This document shows, piece after piece, positions 23,033 to 34,100 of a DNA stretch of 64,000 bases (its first letter is position 1; every line of letters begins with the position of its first letter). Where the stretch lies: positions 1-64,000 of the forward strand of contig NW_025934860.1 of the NCBI RefSeq assembly GCF_000764305.2, in the 5' to 3' direction. This stretch comes from Hyalella azteca. Its lineage: Eukaryota; Arthropoda; Malacostraca; Amphipoda; Hyalellidae. A model generated the notes under the pieces. It was not told where the DNA came from. It ran no database searches and worked only from the letters and a program-made list of their open reading frames with translations. The position numbers and the translations under genes are program-made.

Positions 23033-25555
23033 CTTGCCAGGAATAACTTCATAATAACTGAATAAGTAATCAATTGTGTTTCAGACTTTTTTCTCTGATT
23101 GTGCTTGTATTTGTTGAATTTGGTAGAACTGATGATGGAGTTTTTCGCTGAAACGTTTTCAATGAAGATATAATGAATTGGCTTGGCATTTTTTTACTTC
23201 TCGGATTCTTGGTGAACTTGCAATTTAAGCGGACGAATAAGGTAAGAATGGAATTGTTATTGTCAATAAACCAGCTATAATCAAGTTCTTTGCAATTTCT
23301 CTAGCTTGTTGCTGGAATTCTCAAGGGACGCAAACTCTGCTGCATTTTTTGCATTGTGTTTGAACTTGAAATTTGCCTGCGGGTGGAGGAATCGCATGTG
23401 TTAAAAGTTGGCTAGACGACTAAACATGAAGTGACTGAACTTAATGTAGGTGAATTTGAAATGGGCAAAGTTGAAACGACAAAAATCACTCTCTGTTGAA
23501 ACAACGGAAAAACGTTGCCATTTAATTGATTCTACGATATTTTTATCCATATTAATGGCAGCCAGAAATGCCTCGAATTAATGATTGTTTATTGCTCTAT
23601 TCAAATTAAAGGTTCGTGAATGAATTGAGAACATTTTATTCAAGAGGGATGAAGGATGAACCGTCAATAGAAATGAAATCAATAGATTGGTTCGTGCTGA
23701 CGTACTGGTGCATGTGCTCGCCAATAAAATACGTAATTTATTCAAAGGGGTGCTTTTTATGAACGACGTTATTTGTTTTGTTCAATAAATGTTCAGAACA
23801 AACAAAATGTTCCTTTGGAACTCGTGTGATACGTTTTGTGTATAGGGGACTTTCTTCTCAAATAGAAATGGTTGGAGTAAGCTGAGTCAATGTCAAACAA
23901 GTCGAAAAACAATTGTGTGTTCTTATTGTCAAATACTGATAGGGTTTCAAAGCTTGATAAGTGAAGTGCAATGTCAGTGGAGAAATGCATGAGTTTTACG
24001 CCTGTATTGCAAGGAGAAGTTAATGTCATTCACGGCAACCGTGCGTTTAGCATGAGTAAGGCATGAGCTGAGTGCGAGGCCTTATTTTCGAGTAAATTAT
24101 GTACGTCAATAGTCTTGAGGGTACTTGTACTTCTGACCTTATTCCCGAGTATAAGTACGAGTCTGCATAACATTACATTAGTCATGACAGAAAGGAATGA
24201 CCTCATGCAGTCATGTAACAATTTCAAACTGTAGTTGCTCAAAATAGTAATTTTTGATTATTTTTTGTGCTTCTAAAGTATATTTGCCTATTAATGATCG
24301 CACATACATAAGTGGAGTAATGCAACCTATTTCAGTCTGAGTGCAAGTATTTAGGAATTTAGATTAAGTCATCTCATAAATAATATCATAATGGACGCTA
24401 CGTTTGACTCGATGTAGTTTGCAGATCATGTTGGCGAAAATCAACATGATCTGTAAGTTACATCATGAATTATGTAATTACATTACATAAAATCGAATAA
24501 TGATTTTCGGGAAAACAAATTATTAATTATGACTTCCAGAAGTTTAGCATGAGCGAAGGTCTCCCTGGATCGAGAAACTGATATGCTAATGGCGCCTGTG
24601 AAGCCTTTAATATAGCCACTATGCAGATTCAGAATCTCCTGTTTGCGTTCCGGCCTCCAATTAATGCGCGCAAAGGGAACATATAAACCTATTCCAATTT
24701 ACTTAAAATCACCCATAGCAGTGTCACCCAAAATCTCTGTGGCTACCCAAAAATTTGAAATCGCGTATTTATACAGGTTTTAAAAGAACCTTTTGCAAAA
24801 CCACATAAATCATACTGCAAGTCTTCATCTAATGCAACGCTATTTTAATTATCCATCCCCATATCAAATTATTAAGGTAATTAGTTTCAATTCCATTTTG
24901 CAAATGCAACCTCAGTCGTAAATTTACCTCGGATTCTAAAACTTTTTCAGTGGTTGTTTTAACTTCTTAATCAAAAATTACCATACGCAAATTCATTACA
25001 AGAACATAACTGTGAGCTGATGCTGAACGATCGAAAATCGAATAAAAAATTCCTGCAAGACCGTAACTTAACCGTGAAGTTTTATTTTGTTACCAGTTTC
25101 ATTTTATTATTTATTTATAAAATTTTAAATCCAGTTGGTGTGAATTCCTAGTTGCGAAAAATTAAGCATTTTTTGAGTAAATTTGAATTAGGAAGCTGTG
25201 ATTGAAGCAGTAACTGTGAATATTTAGCTGATTTTGCGTTAAATTAATAAAAGGAAATATTTCATTTGAGTAGCCACGTCGTTACTCATTAAATTTTGGA
25301 AGAGGATATGCTCGTAACGCTACGTAGGCCAATATTTATTTTGATAATGTCTATCTTATTCTGTGGCATAATTTTGACTCGGATGTTTCTTTGTCAAAGA
25401 CCAAGTAATCAGTTAAGAGGTGATAAATCTCGAAACTGGAAAGATGGTCTACTGGGACTATGATGAAATGTTTGTTTGTTCTAAGACAAGGCAATAACAA
25501 ACCTGTTACGGCGCTGAAATTGCATGCTGCCTACAAGCTTGTTATTATGAAAGAT
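23033..25555. other. Gene-free stretch between retroelement fragments
   Basis: No gene is recognised. A hammerhead-like string (CTGATGA at 23129, GAAAC at 23150) lies 100 bp from the Penelope fragment, but its helix II does not pair well. A perfect hairpin is at 24422-24453. The opposed small frames at 23793-24242 are not convincing. Confidence 0.4.
24422..24453. repeat. Perfect 12-bp snap-back hairpin
   Basis: CAGATCATGTTG is followed by an 8-base loop (GCGAAAAT) and its exact reverse complement CAACATGATCTG. Too short for a miRNA precursor; no neighbouring gene explains it. Confidence 0.8.
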
Positions 25556-25604
25556 AGTCCAGTGGGTATAAATGGCAGAAAGTGGAAGGAAGTTTAGCAA
25601 TATA
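25556..25604 (+). repeat. 49-bp direct repeat, left copy
   Basis: AGTCCAGTGGGTATAAATGG through AGCAATATA. It recurs at 26381-26429 with a single mismatch (TATAAATGG versus TATTAATGG). The pair brackets the LINE start, the N gap, the Penelope fragment and the hammerhead-like motif. Confidence 0.85.
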
Positions 25605-25788
25605 CAAGAATATACAAGGAGATGGAAGACAATTAAATAGTGGAAATCATGTATATAAATCCAGTTCTGTAAATAAGGTAAAAAGTTTATTCATACATCA
25701 AGATGGAAGTGCACAAAAAGTTTTGAAATGTTTCTACACGAACTCTGATTCCGTTTTGAACAAAAGAAATGAACTGTTAACTGTGATC
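25582..25788 (+). pseudogene. N-terminal start of a LINE endonuclease/RT ORF, cut by an assembly gap
   Basis: A 69-codon frame from an ATG at 25582 runs to the N run. The last part, VLKCFYTNSDSVLNKRNELL, matches the opening of APE-type endonuclease domains in CR1/L2/Rex1-like LINEs, whose first strand typically reads LK-x-YTNADSLLNK-x-EL. The first ~45 residues are a low-information leader. What follows the gap is a different element (Penelope), so either a LINE was interrupted or truncated here, or the scaffold joined two repeats wrongly. Catalytic residues of the nuclease would lie beyond the gap and cannot be checked. Confidence 0.6.
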
Positions 25789-25847
25789 NNNNNNNNNNNN
25801 NNNNNNNNNNNNNNNNNNNNNNNNNNNNNNNNNNNNNNNNNNNNNNN
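25789..25847. other. Assembly gap, 59 N
   Basis: Run of undetermined bases between LINE-like and Penelope-like sequence. The non-standard length suggests an estimated gap size. Frames crossing it are not meaningful. Confidence 0.99.
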
Positions 25848-26165
25848 TATTCTTTCAGTTGTGCACAATGTGCATCTAGCTACGTCGGTATGACCGCACG
25901 AGCACTTTTCACCAGAGTTGCCGAACATGCTGGAAGAAGTTTCCGTACTGGGCGTCCACTTGCTCAGCCGCCTCATTCATCAGTCAGACTTCATACAGAA
26001 CAGTGCCCACTTGCTCCTCCCGTGTCCATCAATCAATTTAAAATTCTTTGTAACGCTAGCAGCCAAACCGATTTACGAATTTTAGAGTCTCTTTACATCC
26101 ATAAACTTAAACCTAAATTGAATAACCAATCCAGCTCTTTTCCTCTTTCGATTCTAGGTCAATAG
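25848..26165 (+). pseudogene. Penelope-like retroelement, C-terminal GIY-YIG endonuclease fragment
   Basis: A single open frame of 105 codons runs from the gap edge to TAG at 26163-26165. It starts YSFSCAQCASSYVGMTARAL, followed by FTRVAEHAGRSFRTG, a PPHSSVRLHTEQC block, FKILCNAS and DLRILESLYIHKLKPKLNN. Penelope-like elements encode a reverse transcriptase fused to this GIY-YIG nuclease, which nicks the target for primed reverse transcription. Here the Cys-x2-Cys, the YVG-x-T-x-R core, the R-x2-EH helix and the distal Cys are all present, with no internal stop. The RT part would lie in or before the gap and is not seen. The 5' end is therefore incomplete, but this C-terminus looks young compared with the copy at 22.7 kb. 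Confidence 0.85.
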
Positions 26166-26234
26166 TTTTCCTTTCTTTCCTTATCATTTTCTAAATTTAT
26201 TTACTAAAATTGATTTCCATGTATTTCCAGATGT

Positions 26235-26307
26235 ATTTTACTAGCTGATGATGGGCATAGCCCGAAACGTTCTGTTTTATTTATCTAGGACTTCTATCCA
26301 GTAAAAT
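26235..26307 (+). ncRNA. Hammerhead-ribozyme-like motif downstream of the Penelope ORF
   Basis: CTGATGA (26245-26251) is followed by a short hairpin, GGGC-ATA-GCCC, and then GAAAC (26264-26268). These are the two conserved boxes of a hammerhead flanking a helix II. A 2-bp helix III (AC/GT around GTTCT) with GTT at 26274-26276 as the cleavage triplet is possible, and an outer 8-bp pairing ATTTTACT (26235-26242) with AGTAAAAT (26300-26307) closes the region. Published Penelope-like elements carry hammerheads with minimal helix III in this position. Against it: there is an unpaired T between CTGATGA and helix II, and helix I next to the core is weak. Activity is unproven. Confidence 0.45.
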
Positions 26308-26380
26308 GTTTTATGCAACTTTTTTGGTTTTAGCCTTTATTCTTAAACTGAGAAGAACTCCTCGAGATATTGTGAACTAC

Positions 26381-26429
26381 AGTCCAGTGGGTATTAATGG
26401 CAGAAAGTGGAAGGAAGTTTAGCAATATA
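26381..26429 (+). repeat. 49-bp direct repeat, right copy
   Basis: Matches 25556-25604 at 48 of 49 positions, then diverges. Its position just after the Penelope tail could reflect the terminal direct duplications (pLTR) often seen with Penelope-like elements. It could also reflect a duplicated piece of the LINE leader, since the left copy overlaps the start of the LINE frame. Confidence 0.85.
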
Positions 26430-26455
26430 GAGTATAAATATCTTACCATTTTTAA

Positions 26456-26906
26456 CCCTTTCGTAACTGTGTTCTACAACTTTTTATTCGTATTTTTCTA
26501 CAGAATCATCATGAACTTGGACTAAATATTGCATCTCCGTAAAAAATAATCAAGTATATGTTAATGGTAAAAATTATATAAATGGGACTAGAAAATCCCA
26601 GTAGCATATGGTTCCAACTGAGGTGACACAATTTGCGACAATTTTGCTAAAAAAAACATTTGCCAAATATTTTTGGTTAGTAGTTGAATAATATCGCAAA
26701 CTTCTTTTAGCAAACGCGTGTAATAGCTTATAATAACATATCCCAAAAAGAACAAATAATAATATTCCTTTAGATTGGACATATGTAGGCGCAAGAGTGT
26801 TTCTTATATGTCCCTGTAGTTAGATATGCCTTGAATTTGGCGCTACATGCAAGTTATAGAGTAAATCGTCCAACGGGACGTCACAGTCCCGTCAGTCACG
26901 AAAGGG
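26456..26906. mobile_element. piggyBac-like MITE, 451 bp, TTAA target duplication
   Basis: The left end CCCTTTCGTAACTG (26456-26469) and the right end CAGTCACGAAAGGG (26893-26906) are inverted repeats matching at 13 of 14 bases. TTAA lies immediately outside each end (26452-26455 and 26907-26910). TTAA target sites with CCC-starting termini are the signature of piggyBac transposons. The right subterminal region adds a small palindrome (ACGGGAC/GTCCCGT). The interior has no transposase; a 68-codon minus frame (26588-26794) is unrecognised. It is therefore a non-autonomous copy needing a transposase elsewhere. It was inserted just 26 bp after the 49-bp repeat. Confidence 0.85.
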
Positions 26907-26910
26907 TTAA

Positions 26911-27859
26911 GGGAATTAGTTACTTTAGTAATTTTCGATTAACTATTGAAGAAAGCAAAGCCCACACAATTTTAATTGTAAACAGTTTTAAGCCAAATAA
27001 TTATTTCCCTAGATGATCGGTGTTTATGCCTAACGATCCTAAAGTCTATGGTCGCTGCCAAGAAAACTAATAAATGTTTTGCATAAATAAACATGAATGA
27101 GGACGGGGAGACTCGGTGAGATAGAAAATTCTTCACTTCTCTATAGGGTCAGAAGCTGCCTGAGTGCTTTCGGAAAAGTCTCTGAATCCTGAACCTTGTG
27201 TTCAAGCATCATTTTCGTCGTACATGCTTTGGTCGCATCATTTGCAGCCAAATGTCCCGAAGAGATTGTTACTGTGCTTTTAAATTCGAGCTCGGTTGTG
27301 GTCATTTCAGCATAGACAGAGAAATCTTTTAAGGTTGACCGTGGAAAGGAGTTATCGTGGAATATTTTCCTTGGCACTGTCGAATAAATTGTCCGCATCG
27401 ACGTTTACGAACTTCAAACACTAGCTTGCAAATAGCCCCTAGCCGCAGCGTTTTAGCCCCGTTCTCTATGTTTGCCTCCTGCAGTTTCTGATCTTCTGTG
27501 TAATTTTGTATACTTCACCTTGAGAGAGAAGAATATTCTAGAATGCCGAATTATACTTGTATGTAGCAAACCATGCTTGATGCAATGGAAGAATGATCTG
27601 TAAAATGAAAACCTTGGAAGAAAGCACAACAATTTCGGAATTTCCAAAACTTCTGTAATAAAACATGATTAATGTTACTATAATTTTCCATTATGGTTTG
27701 CCAATTGATTGTGTCATGTTGAAGGAACACACATGGTTTTAATTAAAGATATTTGACAGTACTAAACAAAGTTATGCTGTTTTGATAGATGATTAATGAA
27801 ATAAATTAATAGGGATATAATGACATCAAATTGAAGAGAAATAATTCAACCAATAGTTC
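26911..27859. other. No gene supported
   Basis: Two minus-strand frames (27141-27398, 85 codons; 27453-27647, 64 codons) lie in slightly GC-richer sequence but match nothing I know. No repeat copies were noted. Confidence 0.4.
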
Positions 27860-27985
27860 AAGCCCGATAGTTCGGGCTTATAGTTATCATAGTTATAAAA
27901 ATCATACCTAGTATTGTAAATAAAACATACCTAGTAATTTATAGTAAATCATACCAATAAATTATATATCATACCTAGTAGTAGT
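27860..27985. repeat. Short hairpin followed by CATACCTAGTA array
   Basis: AAGCCCGA and TCGGGCTT (27860-27879) form an 8-bp hairpin. CATACCTAGT or CATACC then recurs at about 27904, 27929, 27953 and 27969 in AT-rich spacer, forming a degenerate minisatellite. Confidence 0.6.
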
Positions 27986-28177
27986 TGAAGATAAATGCTC
28001 ACTTGATATTCATTTATTCCAGCACTGTAGCTCATAACAGTTGACCGTTAACCGGCAAACCAGTAATATCAAGTTAAAGCTAGTTCAACTTAAAGCATGC
28101 ATTCGATGTCTATCTATTAAAACAGTGTCAGCACGTCACAGTTGACCGCCAGCAGGTGGGTACCTAATTGCAAAATA

Positions 28178-28606
28178 GTCTGTGGATAGTAATTCCTGGA
28201 GGGCTGATCCCCTAACAAAATTTAGAGTCGCCCCAGCTTCTGGTACTCCAAATCAGAAGATGACACGTCTGTAAATTTTCACTGAGGAGAGGCGAGTAAA
28301 CCTGATGAAGGCTCTGAGATTGAGACGTAATGACGCGTCAAGCCGCCCTCACATCAACGCTCGGCTTGCCACGGCCTTCTACATTCTGAGGACGAGACTA
28401 GATTCCGACGGAGGTTTTAAGAAAATGTTTATTTCCATGAGATAATAGAGCTGTAAAAATAATACAAATATCCCTTTAGTGACACTAGTGTTAGGAAGAA
28501 GGTCAGTTGCAAAGAATTTCTTAAACTTAAGTAACCATCTTCTAGATTCTGGGGATGAGCCTAGCTTCCGACGGAGGTTTTAAGAAAATGTTTATTTCCA
28601 TAAGAT
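28178..28606. repeat. Repeat-derived block with a 63-bp direct duplication
   Basis: The segment at 28381-28443 (ATTCTGAGGACGAGAC, then TTCCGACGGAGGTTTTAAGA) recurs at 28544-28606 (ATTCTGGGGATGAGCC, then the identical TTCCGACGGAGGTTTTAAGA and AAATGTTTATTTCCAT), 163 bp apart on the same strand. Upstream, CCTGATGAAGGCTCTGAGAT then TGAGACG (about 28301-28327) resembles a decayed hammerhead core, and CAAGCCG/CGGCTTG form a short stem. I read this as the 3' region of an old retroelement, family unknown. Confidence 0.5.
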
Positions 28607-30639
28607 TAAAGCGAGGAGGAAACAACATAAAGGATGTAAATGTCATTAATATATTGCAAATTGAAAAGTTCGATATTATTCTTAGATTGTCCAACAAACT
28701 TTTGTGGTGCACAAGTGCGGTTAAAAATAGCAATGACATGTCGATGCTCTGAAGTTTATGCATGTTAAGCAAGCTATAAGATCTGATGTATGCCTTCGAG
28801 GCCATAATTTCGAACGAGCCATTATTTAAGCCGCGTAGACTCATTAACAGGGCCTGAAAATATCAAAACGACTTCGGTTCTCTGAGAATGTTTCAACCGG
28901 TGCAGGTGTTAAATATAAAACACACACCATAATTTATGAAGGATCTTATTTAAACTCCAAATTTTATAGTACGAGCATATCAAAATAACTCAACATTATC
29001 ATAAAATTTTGGCAACGAAGAAGATTTATGTGGGGGAATGAATTTTTTACGAAATATGAAAAGTCTGCCAAGTCAGGTCACCCGCGAAAAAACAGCTATT
29101 TTTCCCCAAATAATTTCCGTAGATATCATTTTAATTTTTCGTCAGTTTCTTGTTCACTTTTCGCCAGTTTCTTGTTCAGAAAGCTATGAGTTGAGGCTCG
29201 ACCGCCCCTGCCACAAGGTGGCGAAGGGGGCAATTTCTCAGGCCTTATCTTGTAACGCTCAACACGGTTGCTGGCTGCTCAGGCCGCTGGAAGAATGTTC
29301 AGCTAACTTGATGTGAAGTCTATTAAAGATGACCGCATCATTTGTTACCGAATAAACGAGCATAAAATGAAGGCAGCAGAACTCGATGAGTTAAGTACCT
29401 GATTTCTGATACGCAATCCTCTTAGCCACCGACAACTCAAACTCAAGATACTTTAGAAGAACATCTTAATTGCGAGCTGCTTTGCTCTACATGTCTGTTT
29501 GAATAGCATTATTAGCATTATTTTTTAGAGATATGTGATGGTTGGAATTATGGATCCCACTGAAATTCAATCATTGGGTTAATATCTGAGTAGTGGTGGG
29601 CACCAATGATATCATTCTTTAGGTACGCCATAGGTTTACAACAGACCTTTACCGTCTGTTTTTAGGCGCCTTTTTTCCTTTTGAAATCAAGCGGTATCTG
29701 TATTATTGCAACTCGCTGCTATGATAATCTTTATTTTCTCAAAAAACTTCCTCACGCAGTGGTACATTTTTTCTTCCACTCCTTACCCGAAGTACCAAAC
29801 GTGTACAAAATTACTAGAGAACAATTAAAGATTAAGCGTCACGTTGTGAGCCACACGTGCCGTTGGACGTGACCGCTGTGACTTGGACGAAATTTACCGC
29901 ACGTAATAATTGCCATGACTGTAAATTCAATGACCAAATGCTTGAACGGAGGCTCATCAGAGGCTAAAAGGGATTTATTTTTAATCATATCATCAATTTA
30001 ATATTTATCAAATAGCTTTATAATATACGAATGCAAAATATCTGCCTCACGCCTTCGCGAAATCGATTTTGTGATACAAGTTCCGTCCTTGAATAATTGT
30101 TGGTTTTAATTAAACTACTAGATGCATATATTTTGCCATGTTCTGCAATAAATATTCGAATGGAGGGCCATTGTTGTTGATAACTTTAGCTTATAATAAG
30201 TTACGTCTTTCGTCTGTATTGTTCGTCAGGGTGCTTGCAAGAAAGCAGTGTTCATTTGTGAAGGTAACGGTGGTCGACTCGTCATTATGAAAACAATAAC
30301 TAGACTTTGCGGCCGCCGAAATTGTGGCTAGAACGACTCCAGGGAGCATAACAATTCCCGACCTCGTGCTCCTATACAGCTCGGCTGTTTCTTGTTCAGT
30401 TCTTAGGCGTAACTCTATGTGTGTATGGAACACACAATGGTGAATGACATTTTTATGGCTAGATAACATGGTCATGAGACTGCAACAATCCAATTGTATA
30501 GTGTGTGTAAAAATATGCGTTTAAAAATTTTTTTTTAAAAACAACACTTCTAAGTAGGTCAGTGTCTCCAATCTTACTAATGTAAATTGAATTTCTTTTC
30601 TATTTATGAATATCCAAAAAAATTATAATTTTTTAGCAT
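28607..30639. other. No gene supported
   Basis: Overlapping frames at 28542-28844 (minus) and 28555-28752 (plus), and single frames at 29038-29316 and 30191-30493, have no recognisable motifs. Around 29841-29875, GTCACGT and ACGTGAC flank a CACGTG E-box, which is probably coincidental. Confidence 0.4.
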
Positions 30640-30815
30640 TGAATTTTTTATTTGTAAATTTATTTATTGTGTAAATTGATTCAAACATTGTCTCCGACTT
30701 TACGCAAGTGTGCAAAATTTCAGATCGATTGGACAGGTAGAAGTGTGTTAAATATCGATTGTAAGATTTGCAACAGACAAACAAGAAGTGAAGTTAAAGA
30801 GAAGTGTTGTAAAAA
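30640..30815 (-). repeat. Repeat R2, single inverted copy
   Basis: Read on the minus strand this gives leader TACAACACTTCTCTTTAACT, CACTTCTTGT, then TACCTGTCCAATCGATCTGA, GCACACTTGCGTAAAGT and an AATAAATTT-rich tail. It corresponds to 16581-16760 of the tandem R2 locus. Only one unit is present. Confidence 0.8.
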
Positions 30816-30963
30816 GGAACTATAATTTCATGAATATATACTTCTCATATTCGCCAATGTTCATTAATTGTTTTTCCTTTATTACATCATTTAAAATGCT
30901 GTTTTGCATTTAATAAAATGATTAAATAAGTAATAGAAAGATATTCCATGCATTTTTCTTCAT

Positions 30964-31115
30964 ATTTTTAGCGCATTTCCTCATTTTTGGAAAAAAGGCG
31001 CTATTGTGCTCGTCATGTCCGTCCGTCCGTATGTCTGTCCGTGACTTCACGTTTTCGTCGACGAGAAAATGCGCTCTCTGTCACTCACTGCAGTGAGCAC
31101 TGAGTTATATTTTTT
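30964..31115. repeat. Dispersed repeat R1, copy 2
   Basis: Same-strand counterpart of 2495-2672: ATTTTTAGCGCATTTCCTCA, GGCGCTATTGTGCTCGTCAT, a shorter TCCG array, GACGAGAAAATGCGCTCTCT, GTCACTCACTGCAGTGAG and GAGTTATATTTTT. The TCCG tract is shorter than in copy 1, so the array length is the variable part. It sits only 150 bp from the R2 copy. Confidence 0.75.
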
Positions 31116-34100
31116 CAACGGTATGCGTACATTGCCACTCTCTATAGGCAAGCCCACAGAGCCGCGTGCAGTCTAATTTAGATTGCTTCAAATCTTAAAT
31201 TCCTTGTTCCGAACTGTAACTCAAAACCTCGCAGAAAACTGGAATAATTTTCATTTGAATGCAGAAATTTGAATGCATGTCTTCGAAAAACACTCAAGAC
31301 ACTCGTGGTAATTGAACGTTGTAATTAATAATTATTTAATTGTATATTATTTCTAAATCCCACAAATTCTTTGAACTGCTATAAATTAAATAAAATTATT
31401 TCCTTGTAACTTTAGACCCATGGTTCAGTTATAACCTAGAAGAATATTTTTCAGAGTTTCCAAGCCATCCAAACTTCTACCGCTATTGCCAACGCGATTT
31501 TATTCCGCATGTTCTGACGTTCAGAAAATATTGAGAGTTGCAGGCATCGGCCAACTCCAAGTTATGTCTAAACAAAACGTAGACTGACAGCCCTCAATGC
31601 AAGGACTAAGTTACTGTCTCCTGCACTGGCTTTCTGGGATTGTTCAAGCGTGTTCAGTTGGGAATTTTCATCTGTTTTTATGCCGTAGTGTCACTTAACC
31701 TTTACAAAGCTCAACGAAAAAACTGGATTACAAATTTTAAATAATGGCATAGCTTGCATATCTCATGTTGGTTCAGATGTAATGTAGCAAGAAGTTTGAT
31801 CAAAGCAGTCGTCTATTGGTGTACAAAAGTTACTGCATACAATTCTGCGACTCTTTGAAGCCATAGCAGCAGGATCTATCATTTAAAATACATAAACAAT
31901 CATGGAGGCAACTCAAATATTTATTCTAGTACATCCTGCGCAGCCACCAACGGTATAGGACTTTAAGAAACTTTTCCTCTAAGTGAATTTATGCATTTTT
32001 TGATAGCATTCGTTTAGTCTATAAGTTTCTTGAAATCCTGTAAATGAAAACCGTTTTCATGCAAATGAAATAATGTCGAATGGTTAAAACAATCGATTAA
32101 TTGCAATAAGTTATTCGCGACTATAATGCTTTATATTGAGGTTTCAGAACAATTGGTGTGTTATGACGTTCAGAATGCACCTTACTTGGATAATTTCTGC
32201 GAATTTACGAAATTAAGCTGATCTTTTAAATTGAATCGGTTACTTTGAAGCTTTAATCATAAAATGGATATAGGAGACGAATTTCTTAGAGGTTTGGCAA
32301 ATTTTTACGCATAAAATTAAGCAGTCGATCTCCTTCATCAGCTATTTACGCGTATACTTATCAACCAGAAAAATTAACAGCTGAGCTTCCGATAACTGGA
32401 ATTCAATAAAATGTACCGTAAAATTGCTACGCCATGTATGAAATGAAATAGACAAAGGTTAACGGACGATATAAGATTGATCTAACATCAATCTATTGTA
32501 ATATTTGTCTCTTTGCAAGTTATAATCCAAGTCATCCACTCAAGCTCATCAAAAAATAACGAAATAACAAACACTTGAAAAATCTTAAGTTGTTTATAAG
32601 TATTTAGGCAGATGGGGAAGTCAATGTTATATTATTCAATATTCTATTCATTAAAATTACGCTCAGCCGCAGTAGACAAATTAGAATGACTCTCTTACAG
32701 TTCTGATTATTCTTCCTGAAATTTCTTGTTTACATAAACATGTCATGGCCTCCTTAACTGCGGAACCAAATTTCGTGAGCTAAACCTCAGTTTTAGTGAG
32801 TTGGAGTTTAGATAAAAGTTCATTTGCCAATAAAAAGGACCTTATAGATTGCCATTCCGTGCTACAGAAGTTTCCTGTAGAAGTGTAGATGTATACGTAC
32901 AATTCATATTTAGTTCAGGAAGTGGAGCAATAATTCATGCGACATTCCGTTTGCTGATGCACTAGAAATGTTTTATCGAACTGACGAAGAAGGAAAGAAA
33001 ATTGAGGAATCGTTGCTTTTTAGATCACACCTTCCATTATAAAATTCCTTCCTGCTGGTTATTAAAGTCATGGTGCTCACTATATTTTGGTCGCGAGCAG
33101 GGATATATATGGCTGATGTAAATTTCATTAATTACTTTAAAGAGTAAATTTCAAGATTGGTGATTGGCTGACTTGGTGAGTGCGGATCAAAATTCCGAGA
33201 TTGGTTTGAGTGAGCCTATACACCGAGAAATACATCTGGATTAAGCGAATTTGAACAGCAATTAAAAGTCTAGTTATTGCGTCCAGAAGCCAATCTGGAA
33301 GTTAGATTGCATGTTGATCTATTGCATGCGGATACTACAGGTCCATTCAGGATGTAACGTCTATGAAGGTAACATAAGGATATTACGTTTATGAAGATTC
33401 TTGGAGAAAAACAAGTGGTCCAGGGAGGAGGGCTACCGAACGCCATTGCATCAGCACGTGTCGAAATTTTCGTTAAACTTGCAGGTATAGAAGGCTTAGT
33501 CGGGAAATATTCCTACTGGCTGTTTGCAACGCTGATCTTGCAGTGATCTTAACGTGTCCATACATGTTAGGATCTTGATTCAAAGGGTCTCATAACATGA
33601 GTTACAGCACAATATGGGCTAATCTACACCACAAGCGATCGAAGCTAAAGAAAAATACAGATTACCTTATATTCCAGCGTTTGCTACCTAAATTTAAAAC
33701 ACACAGAGTATGGACGTAATTTTTGAAATCTGTTATGGACATCATTTTGGCCATTTGAAAACAGAATAACCAAGCAATAGAGAATTCACACTAGATCTTC
33801 GTGGTCGTGCTGATAAAATTAAACTTGCAGGCAATATCAAACACGTTTCTTGTTTTGCAATGTTCACGTTTGTTTTCGTCGGATGCGTCATGAAAATTCC
33901 ATGAAATGGAAGCATAACTCTTTTGTAATTCAGCCACAAGATCGTCCCTCCGCATCTGGGAAAATTATACGCTGAAATACCATGATAAAAAACGGAATAT
34001 GTTTCAAGGCAGACAAAAACACAGTTGTACTCCCTAGCTGATATTAGGCGACTCACGTATATGTCTTTAATCTACATTGACGCTTCCAATTATCCCATAC

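Noticed and set aside
23129..23154. Second hammerhead-like string (CTGATGA to GAAAC) near the antisense Penelope fragment
   Set aside because: Helix II does not pair beyond one or two bases, and it is on the opposite strand to the Penelope fragment. The proximity may be chance.
25848..26165. GIY-YIG domain as a homing endonuclease or UvrC-like repair gene
   Set aside because: The Cys-x2-Cys preceding YVGMT, the EH helix and the terminal DL-ILESLYIHKLKPKLNN match the Penelope arrangement, and a second copy shows that it is repetitive.
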